DNA of 64,000 nt from Eubacteriaceae bacterium UBA6119 (GCA_002423395.1 DIVZ01000007.1:239635-303634); one strand, 5' to 3'; shown: positions 50,535-58,920, counted from the first letter of the stretch. Notes: generated from the sequence alone by a model not told the origin. A program made the numbers and translations.

Positions 50535-50972
50535 ACCAAACGAAAGGGTATCTGAGTAGTTTGTAAATGCCGACAAAGGTCAGATGCTTTATTTAATGAA
50601 TTTCTGCGAACATATCTTAAAATTGCAACAGATGAAACGATAAGCCGCATAAGCTTTCGAAGAAGATGAAAAGATGGCCTCCTAAAACTGTTGATTCACT
50701 AATCGATAAATCGTAGAACTCATTGCAAAGAATAGGTATGAAACGCAGGAATGTAATGAAAATAAAGCGCGAAATTTATAGGCGTGTAAACGCAATAGTT
50801 ATAGATTTCATATTTGGCCCTTCCGATGAGATATGAAACTGCAATTCCATAAAAGGAATGTAAATTCAATATTCTGAGGATAGGAGAAATATAAGGAGGA
50901 AGAACTAAATTGTTCGACTTCGAGAGATAAGCAGCCTGTTTGTTTAAAAAAATGCAGGCTGCTTATCTTATT
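50535..50972 (+). ncRNA. Large structured non-coding RNA, copy 1 (about 437 nt)
   Basis: No protein gene fits here; the region runs from a strong promoter to a 14-bp stem terminator (AGATAAGCAGCCTG with CAGGCTGCTTATCT, 50925-50938 with 50955-50968, then TATTTATTTG). Its 5' block (GAAAGGGTATCTGAGTA between CAAAC and GTTTG arms, then CCGACAAAGGTCA) and its 3' block (from 50878, purine-rich, then a GAAGAAC/GTT-CGA-CTTC hairpin with a CGA bulge) recur in copy 2. The middle differs and contains GCGT-GTAA-ACGC and ATTCC/GGAAT hairpins. It is not tmRNA, RNase P or SRP RNA by their motifs. Candidates are the large ornate RNA classes (ROOL, raiA, GOLLD); I cannot decide. Confidence 0.78.
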
Positions 50973-51151
50973 TATTTGTAAAAGTAAGCTGCTATGAACA
51001 GAAAAAGATGGACATATTTCAGGCTTATTTATATTTCAATGATATAAGCATTTTTTTATTTTGTATGGTAAAAACACAAAATGCATAATATAGAAAACAT
51101 ATTGAAATATAGAATTACATATGCTATTATTTGAAAAAAAGGAGAATAAAC

Positions 51152-52111
51152 ATGGATTTATACAATATGAACGCCAAGGAAATATATGATTGTTTTAAGT
51201 CTGCAAATATAACCTGCTTTGATGAAATAGTATACGATGAAGAAACTGACATCAACAATCAGCTAGGGCGACCGGGCTGCTATACAAGCAAGGTTAATTT
51301 TAATGACGCGCATTGGGCAGAAGAACAAAAGCCTTATACAATAGAGGCTTTTGACAACACACATGATGCATTTAAACGAAAAGTTTACGTAGAAGAAGTA
51401 TTTTCACAAAATAAAATTTTGCCCAAACAATACATATATCTTAAAGGGAATGCTTTAGTAAGAATGCCTTTTAAACTCGTTCCCAAATATGCAAAACGCT
51501 ATGAGCAGGTATTGGATGCGCTGCTTGCGGGAGAAAACGTAACCGGAATGTTCGAAGCTGAGGATATAGATTATAGTAAAGTAAAATATGGTGAGAAAAA
51601 TATACAAATTACATTCTCAGCAGTGAATGCAATAATACCAGATTTAAGCGAATGCTATGCACTTGACGATTTTAAATACTATGCTCCGAAAGGTTGGCTC
51701 TTTAAGCAAACACAAACGGGAAATTATCATTATGCTAAAGAAGTAGGAAGCCTGGAAGGCGGATATATATATTGTACTATTAATAAAATTGACAATCGCA
51801 AAGAAAGATCAATGCTAAGTAAAAACCCTGATGCCGTATTTGAAACTGTATTAAAGGGCATTTCGAAATCAGGTATTTTTAAAGGTTTTGGAGATAAAAA
51901 GGAAAAGATTGAATTAGCTTCATTAAAAGCATTGAGATACTATACTCATATGGACATATCTAATAAAGTGCGTCTATGCGGAAATTTATTGGTTTTGGGC
52001 AGCTCAAGTATATATTCATTTTCGTTTATACTGCCGAACTATTCAGAAAAAGACTATCAGAATTTGATAGATAAATTTGTGTCTCTTTTTCTGTATGCAC
52101 GACATATTTAG
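51152..52111 (+). CDS. Uncharacterised 319-residue protein between ncRNA copies
   Basis: Cytosolic by appearance: no signal peptide or span. The N-terminal 130 residues contain DINNQLGRPGCYTSKVNF (near residue 29), resembling a domain that I associate with clostridial lipoproteins carrying LGRPGQYTSK, and EVFSQNKILPKQYIYLKGNALVRM, a pattern of the same group (KYAKRYEQVLDAL follows). The C-terminal part (from about 190) is an unrecognised alpha/beta region. Start ATG 51152 has AAAGGAG seven bases upstream. It is flanked by ncRNA copy 1 and the partial copy 3, which may serve as its terminator. Function unknown. Confidence 0.75.
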   Translation: MDLYNMNAKEIYDCFKSANITCFDEIVYDEETDINNQLGRPGCYTSKVNFNDAHWAEEQKPYTIEAFDNTHDAFKRKVYVEEVFSQNKILPKQYIYLKGNALVRMPFKLVPKYAKRYEQVLDALLAGENVTGMFEAEDIDYSKVKYGEKNIQITFSAVNAIIPDLSECYALDDFKYYAPKGWLFKQTQTGNYHYAKEVGSLEGGYIYCTINKIDNRKERSMLSKNPDAVFETVLKGISKSGIFKGFGDKKEKIELASLKALRYYTHMDISNKVRLCGNLLVLGSSSIYSFSFILPNYSEKDYQNLIDKFVSLFLYARHI

Positions 52112-52179
52112 CGACCAGAAATCTAATGTCTAATGCCATAAGTGCCCAGTGTATAGTAATCCAATAGATTTGAATAAAC

Positions 52180-52310
52180 GAGCCAGCAGTCTTACATCGG
52201 TTGTTTATGTATTCGGATGAAAGGCTTGTAATCCAAAGGAAAGAAGAAATATATCCAGGAAGAACTAAGTTGTTCGGCTTCTAAAGATAAGCAGGTTGCT
52301 TATCTTTATT
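52180..52310 (+). ncRNA. Partial third copy of the structured RNA (3' half)
   Basis: From 52238 it matches the 3' block of copies 1 and 2: purine-rich stretch, GAAGAACTAAGTTGTTCGG hairpin (CGG bulge in place of CGA), then an 11-bp terminator stem AAAGATAAGCA/TGCTTATCTTT. It lacks a promoter and the 5' block, so it is a truncated copy or the 3' end of the preceding transcript. Confidence 0.7.
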
Positions 52311-52340
52311 TAATTATAATCCAGTAAAATAGTTTGATTT

Positions 52341-52358
52341 GTTAATTAAATATTTAAC
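52341..52358. promoter_or_regulatory. 18-bp element upstream of ncRNA 2 promoter
   Basis: Exact second copy of the element at 50471-50488, again 11 bases before the -35. Confidence 0.7.
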
Positions 52359-52369
52359 CATAAAAACTA

Positions 52370-52398
52370 TTGACAAATAATATGTAAACGAATACAAT
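52370..52398 (+). promoter_or_regulatory. Promoter of ncRNA 2
   Basis: TTGACA, 17 bases, TACAAT, matching that of ncRNA 1, with GTAAACGAATACAAT shared around the -10. Confidence 0.9.
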
Positions 52399-52404
52399 AT
52401 GAAT

Positions 52405-52826
52405 ACCAAATGAAAGGGGAATCTGAGTAATTTGGTAAAACCGAAAAGGTCACAGCTTTTGCTAGCGATATTTTTGACTATCAAAGCAGTGTATAAAAAG
52501 GAAAGAGGCGAACCTCTTAAGGGTTCCGATAATACATAAGCAGTGGAATGCTGCCGATAGTATAATCGAAAAAAAGCTTAATCCGCATTTGCACGGCAAG
52601 AGAGTTAAGAATAAGCAAATAAAAGCGGAAAAATTAAACGGCGGCGCCGGGAAAATTTTTCAAGCGTGACTCTTTCTTATGAAATACAAATTGTTACTCC
52701 AGTGGAGACGCAAGATTTGTAAATCAAAAGGATAGGAGAAAGAAGGAGGAAGAACTCCGTTGTTCGACTTCGAGAGATAAGCAGTCCGGTTCTTTAATAA
52801 GAATGCAGGGCTGCTTATCTCATTTA
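52405..52826 (+). ncRNA. Large structured non-coding RNA, copy 2 (about 420 nt)
   Basis: Same plan as copy 1. The 5' block TACCAAA/TTTGGTA encloses GAAAGGGGAATCTGAGTA; then ACCGAAAAGGTCA. The middle has a CTCC/GGAG hairpin inside TACAAAT/ATTTGTA arms. The 3' block from 52730 has the GAAGAAC-to-CTTC hairpin with CGA bulge, and the terminator stem AGATAAGCAG/CTGCTTATCT (52775-52784 with 52811-52820). Compared with copy 1, base changes keep the 5' stem paired (copy 1 CAAAC/GTTTG against copy 2 CAAAT/ATTTG). No ribosome-supported open frame runs through it. Confidence 0.8.
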
Positions 52827-52882
52827 TATTATAGTTTATTTTAATATTAAATTAATATTTATTGCATTGAGCTAATATCAAT

Positions 52883-52920
52883 AAAAAAAGCCATGCAATA
52901 TAATTTACATGGCTTTTTTT
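52883..52920. terminator. Bidirectional terminator after the cupin gene
   Basis: Stem AAAAAAAGCCATG/CATGGCTTTTTTT with a 12-base loop. Confidence 0.9.
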
Positions 52921-52966
52921 ATTGATGTTGAGTATTGTATTCTCTGATTTATTATCAAATAATATC

Positions 52967-53332
52967 TTATTCAGGGAAACCTATATGTCCTTCGACAGGA
53001 ACCATACATAAAAATTTAAGTGGCTGACCTGTTGTTGAGGTGTTGACAAGCTGATGCTGGGTACCGCCGGGGATGAAAGTATAAGAACCCGCTTTAAGAG
53101 GATGTTTTTCATGGTTTAGTTCAACATAACCTTCTCCTTCCACAATAAATACATAATGCGGATATGGATGGTCATGATTAGCGGAATATCCGCCTTGACC
53201 TACATGGAACAGTCGAAGTACATTTTCATCAGAACCGCAAGCGGGCGACATAAGTACTTGTCCCTTAACATTTTTGTAAGCTCCGTCAGGCAATGTAACA
53301 ATTTTAGTTTCATCGATATGGGAAATTATCAT
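52967..53332 (-). CDS. Cupin-domain protein
   Basis: 121-residue single-domain cupin. First metal motif YSANHDHPYPHYVFIVEGEG (near residue 53), second FIPGGTQHQLVN near 90: the His and Glu ligands for a metal are present. No signal peptide. Could be an isomerase, sugar-binding or sensing protein. Start has AGGAGGG six bases upstream. Its own terminator lies downstream; gene stands alone. Confidence 0.9.
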   Translation of the reverse strand: MIISHIDETKIVTLPDGAYKNVKGQVLMSPACGSDENVLRLFHVGQGGYSANHDHPYPHYVFIVEGEGYVELNHEKHPLKAGSYTFIPGGTQHQLVNTSTTGQPLKFLCMVPVEGHIGFPE

Positions 53333-53439
53333 TTTTATACCCTCCTATTAATTGATGTAAATAGATAATAACAATAATAAAGCTTAATATCAATAAAATG
53401 ATGAGTAAATAACAAATAAAATTTGCTGGTGAGTGAATA
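53333..53439. other. Spacer before the tRNA terminator
   Basis: AT-rich stretch upstream of the cupin gene with no gene or clear signal beyond its ribosome site. Confidence 0.4.
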
Positions 53440-53472
53440 AATAAAAAAACTAAGCAATAATTTACTTAGTTT
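53440..53472 (-). terminator. Terminator of the tRNA-Pro gene
   Basis: Stem AAACTAAG/CTTAGTTT, followed on the minus strand by seven T, just past the tRNA. Confidence 0.85.
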
Positions 53473-53487
53473 AAATAGTTATTATAA

Positions 53488-53564
53488 TGGTCGGAGTGAG
53501 AGGATTTGAACCTCCGGCCTCTTGGTCCCGAACCAAGCGCTCTACCAAGCTGAGCCACACCCCG
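53488..53564 (-). tRNA. tRNA-Pro (anticodon CGG)
   Basis: 77-nt cloverleaf on the minus strand with encoded CCA. Acceptor CGGGGTG/CACTCCG, D-arm GCTCAGCTTGGTAGAGC, anticodon stem CTTGG/CCAAG around TTCGGGA, T-arm GGAGG/CCTCT-type with TTCAAAT. Reads CCG proline codons. Bounded by its own promoter and terminator. Confidence 0.95.
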
Positions 53565-53576
53565 ACGCATTTTCTA

Positions 53577-53604
53577 ATTATACATATTTTTGATAAAATA
53601 GCAA
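53577..53604 (-). promoter_or_regulatory. Promoter of tRNA-Pro
   Basis: TTGCTA, 16 bases, TATAAT on the minus strand, 13 bases before the tRNA. Confidence 0.7.
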
Positions 53605-53712
53605 GCTAAAATTTAAGCTTGTTTATTATTTATATGTTTTAAGCTTTATGGCTTTCATTAAAAACAAATCTACTGAATATATATATATAAAATTATACAA
53701 CAAGGTGGCATT

Positions 53713-54444
53713 ATGAATAAACTCAGATATAAAGTTGAAGCCAAACTTCGCTCGTCATCAGGCAGAGAGAATACATATTTTGCCGGAGAAGATAAAAAAA
53801 ACAAAATCAGAAAGTTTGGAAAGAGAAAAGTGCTTATTGCTCAGGTTATTGTGTGCTTGCTGCTTCTGGCAGGTGTTATGGTATTTAAAAACAATGATTC
53901 GGCTTTTAGTAAGACATTTTCTGAAACTGTGGATAAAGTGTTAACACAGCAAACAGATTTTAACGAGATAAGCAAAAATAATATGATAAACACTATTTCT
54001 ACGGCATTAAAAAAAGGATATGATTATGCTACCGCTAAAGTATTTTCCGTTAAATCTGATGATTTTGTGCCTCCTGTAAGCGGAACGATAACAAGTAAAT
54101 TCGAAAACAGAACGCATCCCGTTTTTAATACGACAATAGAAGCGCGAGGGATTGAAATAACGACTAAAAACGGAAACGATGTTGTTAGCATTGCAGACGG
54201 GGTAGTAAAAATTGTAGCGACAAGCACCATTCAAAAACAGAGAGTGGTTATACAATACGATGATGGCGTTTTGGGCGTATATGACGGAATAGTATCCGCA
54301 GTCAAAGCAGACGATAAAGTTACAAAAGGTCAGAAAATAGGAACGGCATATTCTGCTGCGGATAACGCGGTTGTTACTTTTGAATTATGGAAAGACACAA
54401 AAGCTCTGAATCCGGAGGATTATATTAAGTTTAATGAAAAATAA
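53713..54444 (+). CDS. Membrane-anchored M23-like (degenerate LytM) protein, SpoIVFA-like
   Basis: 243 residues with a cytoplasmic start, a span LIAQVIVCLLLLAGVMVF (about 42-59), and a C-terminal M23-type fold (PPVSGTITSKFENRTHPVFN near 118). The Zn ligands are missing: the HxGID site reads ARGIEIT, and the HLHFE site reads VVTFE, so it cannot be a peptidase. SpoIVFA has the same plan: a span and a degenerate LytM domain that inhibits SpoIVFB. Ribosome site AAGGTGG. It overlaps the M50 gene by 11 bases, the order of the spoIVFAB operon. Confidence 0.85.
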   Translation: MNKLRYKVEAKLRSSSGRENTYFAGEDKKNKIRKFGKRKVLIAQVIVCLLLLAGVMVFKNNDSAFSKTFSETVDKVLTQQTDFNEISKNNMINTISTALKKGYDYATAKVFSVKSDDFVPPVSGTITSKFENRTHPVFNTTIEARGIEITTKNGNDVVSIADGVVKIVATSTIQKQRVVIQYDDGVLGVYDGIVSAVKADDKVTKGQKIGTAYSAADNAVVTFELWKDTKALNPEDYIKFNEK

Positions 54445-55273
54445 TAAAATTTTCAAAATAAGCCCGAGCGTTATAGTCTGCTTACCGTTCTTTTTTATGA
54501 TTGATTTAAGGGCGGCTTTTATGTGCGGAATAATTGCGTTTTCAATACATGAAACAGGACATCTTATAGCTGCTAAGATTTTTAAACAAAAATTAAATAA
54601 AGCTGTGCTTATGCCGTTTGGCGCAGTGTTTATATTCGAAAAGACAAAGTGTACAAGCAAAGGCGAAGATATCATATTATATTCCGCGGGAATAATTATT
54701 AATTTCATTGCGGGAATAGCCTCGTTTTTTGCGTCCAGGGTTTTTTCATCAAATGTATATTTTACTTATTTAATATATTACAATATACTGATTGCAATGC
54801 TTAACCTTATGCCCATATGCTCGCTGGACGGCTCCAAGATATTAAAAAACATACTCGATATTGTGTTTAAAGAAGATACAAGCGCTTTAATGTGTGATAT
54901 TTCCACTGTTATCAGTATTATTCTAATATTATTTAATGCCGCCTGCATAGCAGGCGGGGTAATGATAATAACTCCTTTCGCGCTGGGAATTTTCGGTCTC
55001 TTAAACACATTATTTGATAAGAAAAAAATAAAAAAAGAATTGCAGATTTCAAAAAACGGAATTGTGTCTATAGCGGAAGACATGAATTTGGCTGATGTTA
55101 TAAAGCAATATGGAGCGAGCCAAAATGTATTGATAAGAGTTAAAGACAAAGATAAAAAGACAGTAGGCTTTTTTAACAGAGAAGAATTGATGAATGCGTA
55201 CAATTTGTTCGGATACGGCGCTGATATGAGAAAAATTATTGCGGCAAAAAATGAGCATACTTTACATAAGTGA
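54434..55273 (+). CDS. M50 site-2 intramembrane metalloprotease, SpoIVFB-like
   Basis: 279 residues. Active-site HETGH is near residue 36 (the HExxH box), with NLMPICSLDGSKIL near 116 as the NxxPxxxxDG motif; about six spans, then a short C-terminal CBS-like regulatory domain (MNLADVIKQYGASQNVLIRV). In Bacillus SpoIVFB cleaves pro-sigmaK in the forespore membrane. Ribosome site GGAGGAT, coupled to the preceding gene. Followed by a radical SAM gene, the clostridial order. Confidence 0.92.
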   Translation: MKNNKIFKISPSVIVCLPFFFMIDLRAAFMCGIIAFSIHETGHLIAAKIFKQKLNKAVLMPFGAVFIFEKTKCTSKGEDIILYSAGIIINFIAGIASFFASRVFSSNVYFTYLIYYNILIAMLNLMPICSLDGSKILKNILDIVFKEDTSALMCDISTVISIILILFNAACIAGGVMIITPFALGIFGLLNTLFDKKKIKKELQISKNGIVSIAEDMNLADVIKQYGASQNVLIRVKDKDKKTVGFFNREELMNAYNLFGYGADMRKIIAAKNEHTLHK

Positions 55274-55330
55274 TTATATTTGGTATTATGAGTTAATCTA
55301 AATTTAACAGCAATAATACCAGAGGTAAAT

Positions 55331-57175
55331 ATGAATAAAATTATAGAAGAAAAACTTCTATTAAATGTGCAGAAGCCGGGCAGATATATCGGCGGAGAGG
55401 TGAACAGTATTGTAAAAGAAATTAAAGATGATACTGTTCATTTTGCGTTTGCGTTTCCGGATATTTACGAAGTAGGCATGTCGCACGTAGGGCTTAAAAT
55501 TTTGTATCATTTGCTTAATGAGCAGGATGATGTGTACTGCGAGAGGGTTTTCGCGCCTTGGGTTGACGCGGACAAAATAATGAAAGAGCAAAACATACCG
55601 CTTTTCAGCAATGAAACGCATTCTTATATAAAAGACTTTGACGCAGTAGGTTTTACGCTTCAATATGAAATGTGTTATACGAATGTTATAAATATGTTAA
55701 GTCTTGCAGGCATAAACAAATATTCAAAAGACAGAAATGATGATGAGCCTGTAATTATTGCCGGAGGGCCTTGCAGTGTAAACCCTGAACCAATGAGTGA
55801 TTTTATTGATATTTTTTGTATCGGCGAAGGTGAAGAAGTAATACTTGAAATTATTGAAGTTATAAAGGAATATAAGAAGAAAAAAATCACAAAGCAGCAG
55901 ATGCTTATAAACGCCGCAAAAATCCAGGGAGTGTATGTTCCGGCTTTATATAATGTTGAATATAATGTTGACGGTACAATAAAAAGCTTTGAGCCTATCT
56001 ATGAGGATATTCCTAAAAGAATTAAAAGAAGACTTATAAAAGAAATGGACAAGTCGTACTTTCCTACAAAGCCGATAGTGCCGTATATTCAGGTCGTTCA
56101 TGACAGGATAACACAAGAAATATTTCGCGGCTGCATGAGAGGATGCAGGTTTTGTCAGGCGGGCTTTATTTACAGACCTGTAAGAGATAAAAGCTATGAT
56201 ACGGTTAAAAACCAGATTGACGAAAGCATCAAAAATACAGGATACGAAGAAGTTTCATTAGTCTCTTTGTCGACAATGGACTATGAACCGTGCGCAGCAC
56301 TGGTAGACTATCTTATTGATAAATATGAAGATAAAAAAATTTCGGTAGCGCTGCCGTCGTTAAGAATGGACGGATTTTCGGTGGGAATAGCGCAAAAACT
56401 GCAAAAAGTAAGAAAAACAGGTCTTACCTTCGCCCCGGAAGCAGGCAGTGAGAGAATGAGAAATGTCATAAATAAAGGAATTAATATAGAAGATATTCTA
56501 AAAACATCGCATGATGCGTTCGGAGCGGGATGGGGAAGAATAAAGCTGTATTTTATGATAGGACTGCCTTATGAGGAAGATGAAGACATAGAGCAAATTT
56601 TATCGGTGGCTCATAAGGTTTTAGATACTTATTATGAAATACCAAAAGAGGAGAGAAATAAGGAATTATCAATCGCTTTATCGGTTTCTTGTTTTGTGCC
56701 TAAACCTCATACGCCTTTTCAATGGAAGGCGCAGAATACAATTGAGGAATTTGAAAGAAAACAAAGACTTTTAAGACAACAAAAAAGAAACAAAAAAATT
56801 TCCCTTAGCACGCATACGCCGGTTTTAAGCTCGCTTGAAGGAGTTTTCGCGTTAGGCGACAGAAGGCTTTCAAAAGTCATTGTAGAGGCTGTTCACAACG
56901 GCTGCATTTTTGACGGGTGGGATGATGTTTTTAATTATGATAAATGGATTGACGCTTTTAAAAAATCAAACATATCGCCTGAATTTTACGCAAACAGAGA
57001 AAAGGGATATGATGAGATACTGCCATGGGATTTTATAGACACCGGAGTAAGCAGAGAATTTTTAATTAAAGAAAATGAAAAAGCAAAAAATTGCGAAATT
57101 ACACAAAATTGCAGAGCAGCGTGCGCGGGCTGCGGAATAGCCGAGAATTACGAATTGAGAGAGTTTTGCAGATGA
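55331..57175 (+). CDS. Radical SAM protein with B12-type N-terminal domain (TIGR03960 family)
   Basis: 614 residues. The N-terminal region (DIYEVGMSHVGLKILYHLLN) is of B12-binding type, then the radical SAM cluster CMRGCRFCQAGFIYRPV near residue 260 (CxxxCxxC). This family always lies near DUF2344 and ribosome genes in clostridia and is proposed to modify RNA or protein; the reaction is not known. Ribosome site AGAGGT. The stop overlaps the next start (ATGA), so it is translationally coupled to the DUF2344 gene. Confidence 0.9.
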   Translation: MNKIIEEKLLLNVQKPGRYIGGEVNSIVKEIKDDTVHFAFAFPDIYEVGMSHVGLKILYHLLNEQDDVYCERVFAPWVDADKIMKEQNIPLFSNETHSYIKDFDAVGFTLQYEMCYTNVINMLSLAGINKYSKDRNDDEPVIIAGGPCSVNPEPMSDFIDIFCIGEGEEVILEIIEVIKEYKKKKITKQQMLINAAKIQGVYVPALYNVEYNVDGTIKSFEPIYEDIPKRIKRRLIKEMDKSYFPTKPIVPYIQVVHDRITQEIFRGCMRGCRFCQAGFIYRPVRDKSYDTVKNQIDESIKNTGYEEVSLVSLSTMDYEPCAALVDYLIDKYEDKKISVALPSLRMDGFSVGIAQKLQKVRKTGLTFAPEAGSERMRNVINKGINIEDILKTSHDAFGAGWGRIKLYFMIGLPYEEDEDIEQILSVAHKVLDTYYEIPKEERNKELSIALSVSCFVPKPHTPFQWKAQNTIEEFERKQRLLRQQKRNKKISLSTHTPVLSSLEGVFALGDRRLSKVIVEAVHNGCIFDGWDDVFNYDKWIDAFKKSNISPEFYANREKGYDEILPWDFIDTGVSREFLIKENEKAKNCEITQNCRAACAGCGIAENYELREFCR

Positions 57176-57828
57176 TTATAAGAGCAATTTATACTAAAAC
57201 AGGAGAATTAAAATACCTTTCACATCTTGACATGGTGAGGCTTATTGAAAGAGCGTTTCGAAGATCGGGTCTTGAACTGAACTATACTAAAGGGTTTCAT
57301 CCTACGGCTAAAATTTCTTTTTCGCCTCCTGTGGCGCTTGGAATTGAATCGTATTGCGAGATGATGGAAGCAGATGTTAGCTGCGAGGATTTCAGCGAAG
57401 GAAATTTCAAAGAAAAGTTAAACGCAGTCCTGCCTTTAGGATGCTCCATAATTAGCGCAGCGGAGATTAAAGATACAGAAAATAGAATGTCTAAATGTAT
57501 TGTATATTCGGAATATGAAATTATTTTTGACTGTTTAGACTGCGATGATTTAGTGATAAGCATATATAAAGCTACTGACAGCGACAGCTGCTTTGTTAAA
57601 AAAACAAACAAAAGCGGCAAAGAAGTTTTAACAGATATTAAAAATAAAATAATTTATCTTGACGCGTATGAAAATTCTGAAGGCAAAGCTGTTTTAAGAT
57701 GTATTCTTGATAATACGCAGAACAGTATATTATCGCCCGCGGTGCTTATGGATTATCTGAAAGAAAGCTGTTATTTGAAATGCCCGAATAATTATAGAAT
57801 AATAAAAAAAGATGTAATAATAAAATAA
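57172..57828 (+). CDS. DUF2344 protein (TIGR03936 family), radical SAM partner
   Basis: 218 residues. Opening MIIRAIYTKTGELKYLSHLD, then FHPTAKISFSPPVALGIES near residue 42, are the family signatures. In many genomes it is fused to the TIGR03960 radical SAM protein; here it is separate but overlaps it by four bases (ATGA). The expected rng and rplU genes do not follow; the next gene is a convergent degV. Confidence 0.9.
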   Translation: MIIRAIYTKTGELKYLSHLDMVRLIERAFRRSGLELNYTKGFHPTAKISFSPPVALGIESYCEMMEADVSCEDFSEGNFKEKLNAVLPLGCSIISAAEIKDTENRMSKCIVYSEYEIIFDCLDCDDLVISIYKATDSDSCFVKKTNKSGKEVLTDIKNKIIYLDAYENSEGKAVLRCILDNTQNSILSPAVLMDYLKESCYLKCPNNYRIIKKDVIIK

Positions 57829-57853
57829 GAGTAAGGCATTACGCCTTACTCTT
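57827..57853. terminator. Bidirectional terminator
   Basis: Stem AAGAGTAAGGC/GCCTTACTCTT with a five-base loop, overlapping the degV stop codon. Confidence 0.9.
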
Positions 57854-58728
57854 TATTCTCTTGCGGTTCCGAAGTAAAAAAGTGCGATGGTTCCGCTTCC
57901 TGTATGCGAACCTACTATCGCGCCTATGTCCATTACCTGGATATCTTTAATGCTGAATCTTTCCGCAACCATATTTTTTACAAGTTCTGCATCTTCGGCA
58001 CTGTTTGAGTGACCGATAAATACGGTATAGTTATAAGGTTTTATGTATGTTTGTTCCATTCTGTCAACCATTTCATAAAGTGATTTTTTTCTGCCTTTAA
58101 CTTTAGCTACAGGGGTAAGTCTGCCTTCGTTGTCTACTTTAAGCACCGGTTTTATACCTATTGTAGAGCCTATTATTGCGGATGCAGCAGATACCCTGCC
58201 CCCTCTGTGAAGGTGATGCAAATCATCTACAGTAAACCAATGGCATAAGTGAAGAATATTGTCATTTATCCACTTTATAAGTTCTTCGTAAGACATGCCT
58301 GCCGCTTTTTTCAATGCCGCAGTGTAGACAAGCAAGCCTTCTCCAGCTGAGGCGGAAAGCGAATCTATTATCTCTATTTTACTTTGTGGATATTTTTCAA
58401 TTAAATTATTTTTTGCTATATGCGCGCTTTGTATTGAGCCCGAAAGCGCCGAAGAAAAAGCGATGTAAATAATATCAAGTCCGCCTGTTAGGGCTGTTTC
58501 GAAGTATTTCTCAAAAGTGCTTACATTTATTTGAGATGTTACTGCCATATGACCTTCTTTAATTTTGGCGTAAAATTGATTAACCGTTAAATTTTTGCAT
58601 GACGGATAATATTCATATCTTTTGCCGTCTATTTCGTATTCCATAGGGATAACGATGATATTATTTTTTGTTAAAATGTCTTTAGTTAAATCGGATGTCG
58701 CGTCTGTGATAATAATATAGTCTTTCAT
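57853..58728 (-). CDS. DegV-family fatty-acid-binding protein
   Basis: 291 residues. Two-domain DegV fold that binds a fatty acid carboxylate, as used by fatty acid kinase to take up exogenous chains. The opening IITDATSDLTKDILTKNNI, the AFSSALSGSIQSAHIAKNNL block near residue 95 and HRGGRVSAASAIIGSTIGIK near 175 are diagnostic. Start has GGAGGAGA upstream. Context with the fab operon in the same window is suggestive but distant (15 kb). Confidence 0.94.
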   Translation of the reverse strand: MKDYIIITDATSDLTKDILTKNNIIVIPMEYEIDGKRYEYYPSCKNLTVNQFYAKIKEGHMAVTSQINVSTFEKYFETALTGGLDIIYIAFSSALSGSIQSAHIAKNNLIEKYPQSKIEIIDSLSASAGEGLLVYTAALKKAAGMSYEELIKWINDNILHLCHWFTVDDLHHLHRGGRVSAASAIIGSTIGIKPVLKVDNEGRLTPVAKVKGRKKSLYEMVDRMEQTYIKPYNYTVFIGHSNSAEDAELVKNMVAERFSIKDIQVMDIGAIVGSHTGSGTIALFYFGTARE

Positions 58729-58920
58729 ATTCTCCTCCGAGAAGCGTTAAAGATTTTTATTTAATTATATGTATTATAAGATACTATAATAATATTAAAT
58801 AAACTTTAAGACAAATTTAAGGAAATGGAAATATTTGTTAGTTTTTATAAAAATATATATCATTTTATTATGAGTATATGATATATTTATTTATATAAAC
58901 ATAAAAAAGGAGATAAGAAT

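Noticed and set aside
50535..50972. Group II intron
   Set aside because: No domain V sequence, no reverse transcriptase and no 5' GUGYG boundary was seen.
50535..52826. tmRNA, RNase P RNA, SRP RNA or 6S RNA
   Set aside because: None of the hallmark motifs (tag frame and CCA end, GAGGAAAGTCC, SRP tetraloops, 6S bubble) is found, and two copies would be unusual.
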